Assembly (NCBI RefSeq): GCF_008801475.1
Contig: NZ_VZPP01000025.1
Location: 1-46,298 of the forward strand
Reading direction: 5' to 3'
DNA: 46,298 nt
DNA from: Pseudomonas moorei
GTDB taxonomy: Bacteria; Pseudomonadota; Gammaproteobacteria; Pseudomonadales; Pseudomonadaceae
Positions within the stretch are counted from its first letter, which is position 1. Each line of letters starts with the position of its first letter. Below, piece by piece: positions 46,241 to 46,298 of the stretch. The position numbers were made by a program, and so were the translations under genes. The notes under the pieces were generated by a model. It ran no database searches and was not told the DNA's origin. It saw nothing but the letters and a program-made list of their open reading frames with translations.

Positions 46241-46298
46241 TGTGCGGGCAACAGACGAAAAAAGGCCTTTCAGCCCATTAGCGCCATCAGCTGGCGGG

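Noticed and set aside
46270..46298. Possible 3' end of a convergent minus-strand gene (RQLMALMG then stop) at the right edge
   Set aside because: Only nine codons are visible. The bidirectional-looking terminator fits, but this is too little to call a gene.

Overview
The window is core chromosome of a fluorescent Pseudomonas, most likely the P. fluorescens lineage. Evidence for this is the high GC, the protein sequences (FtsK, ClpS, NuoA-N, monomeric Idh, fused NuoCD), the gene order, and the REP/REPIN repeats with the GGGAGCGAGCNNGCTCGCG core typical of that group. From memory the order matches the P. aeruginosa PA2605-PA2649 segment. It also keeps blocks of E. coli synteny: ftsK-lolA-rarA-serS, aat-infA-clpA-clpS-cspD, and purB-hflD-mnmA-nudJ-icd with roxA.

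Layout. (1) 1-200: the left edge cuts the 5' end of an IS110-family transposase (minus strand), followed by its non-coding leader and a REP palindrome. (2) 282-2661: tusDCBE, the sulfur relay for tRNA 2-thiouridine, overlapping ybiB/trpD2. Then yqjG (glutathionyl-hydroquinone reductase) at 2751-3758. (3) 3879-11514, minus strand: ftsK-lolA-rarA-crcB-serS-cysG, punctuated by a REPIN and hairpins. (4) 11834-14632, plus: trxB, aat, bpt, infA. (5) 14893-17577, minus: clpS-clpA. Then cspD (plus), icd (minus) and monomeric idh (plus, divergent from icd). (6) 22231-25988, plus: nudJ, mnmA-hflD, purB. Then roxA with a GNAT acetyltransferase, and a lone exported secretin-like domain protein (27982-28743). 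(7) 29221-30546: aceA. (8) 31191-46129: the complete 13-gene nuo operon (nuoA, B, CD, E-N) for proton-pumping complex I, ending in a strong hairpin.

Functional links. TusDCBE supplies sulfur to MnmA, 21 kb away, for s2U34 in tRNA. Aat, Bpt, ClpS and ClpA form a nearly complete bacterial N-degron pathway within about 4.7 kb. Icd, Idh and AceA sit at the isocitrate branch point, and complex I reoxidises the NADH made by the cycle.

Most of the window is ordinary, well-conserved housekeeping DNA. I see no defence island, CRISPR array, prophage or new gene cluster. The unusual content is in the intergenic DNA: the IS110 leader next to a REP, six REPINs, several perfect inverted repeats upstream of operons (tus, aceA, nuo), and one uncharacterised secretin-domain protein with a REPIN against its start.
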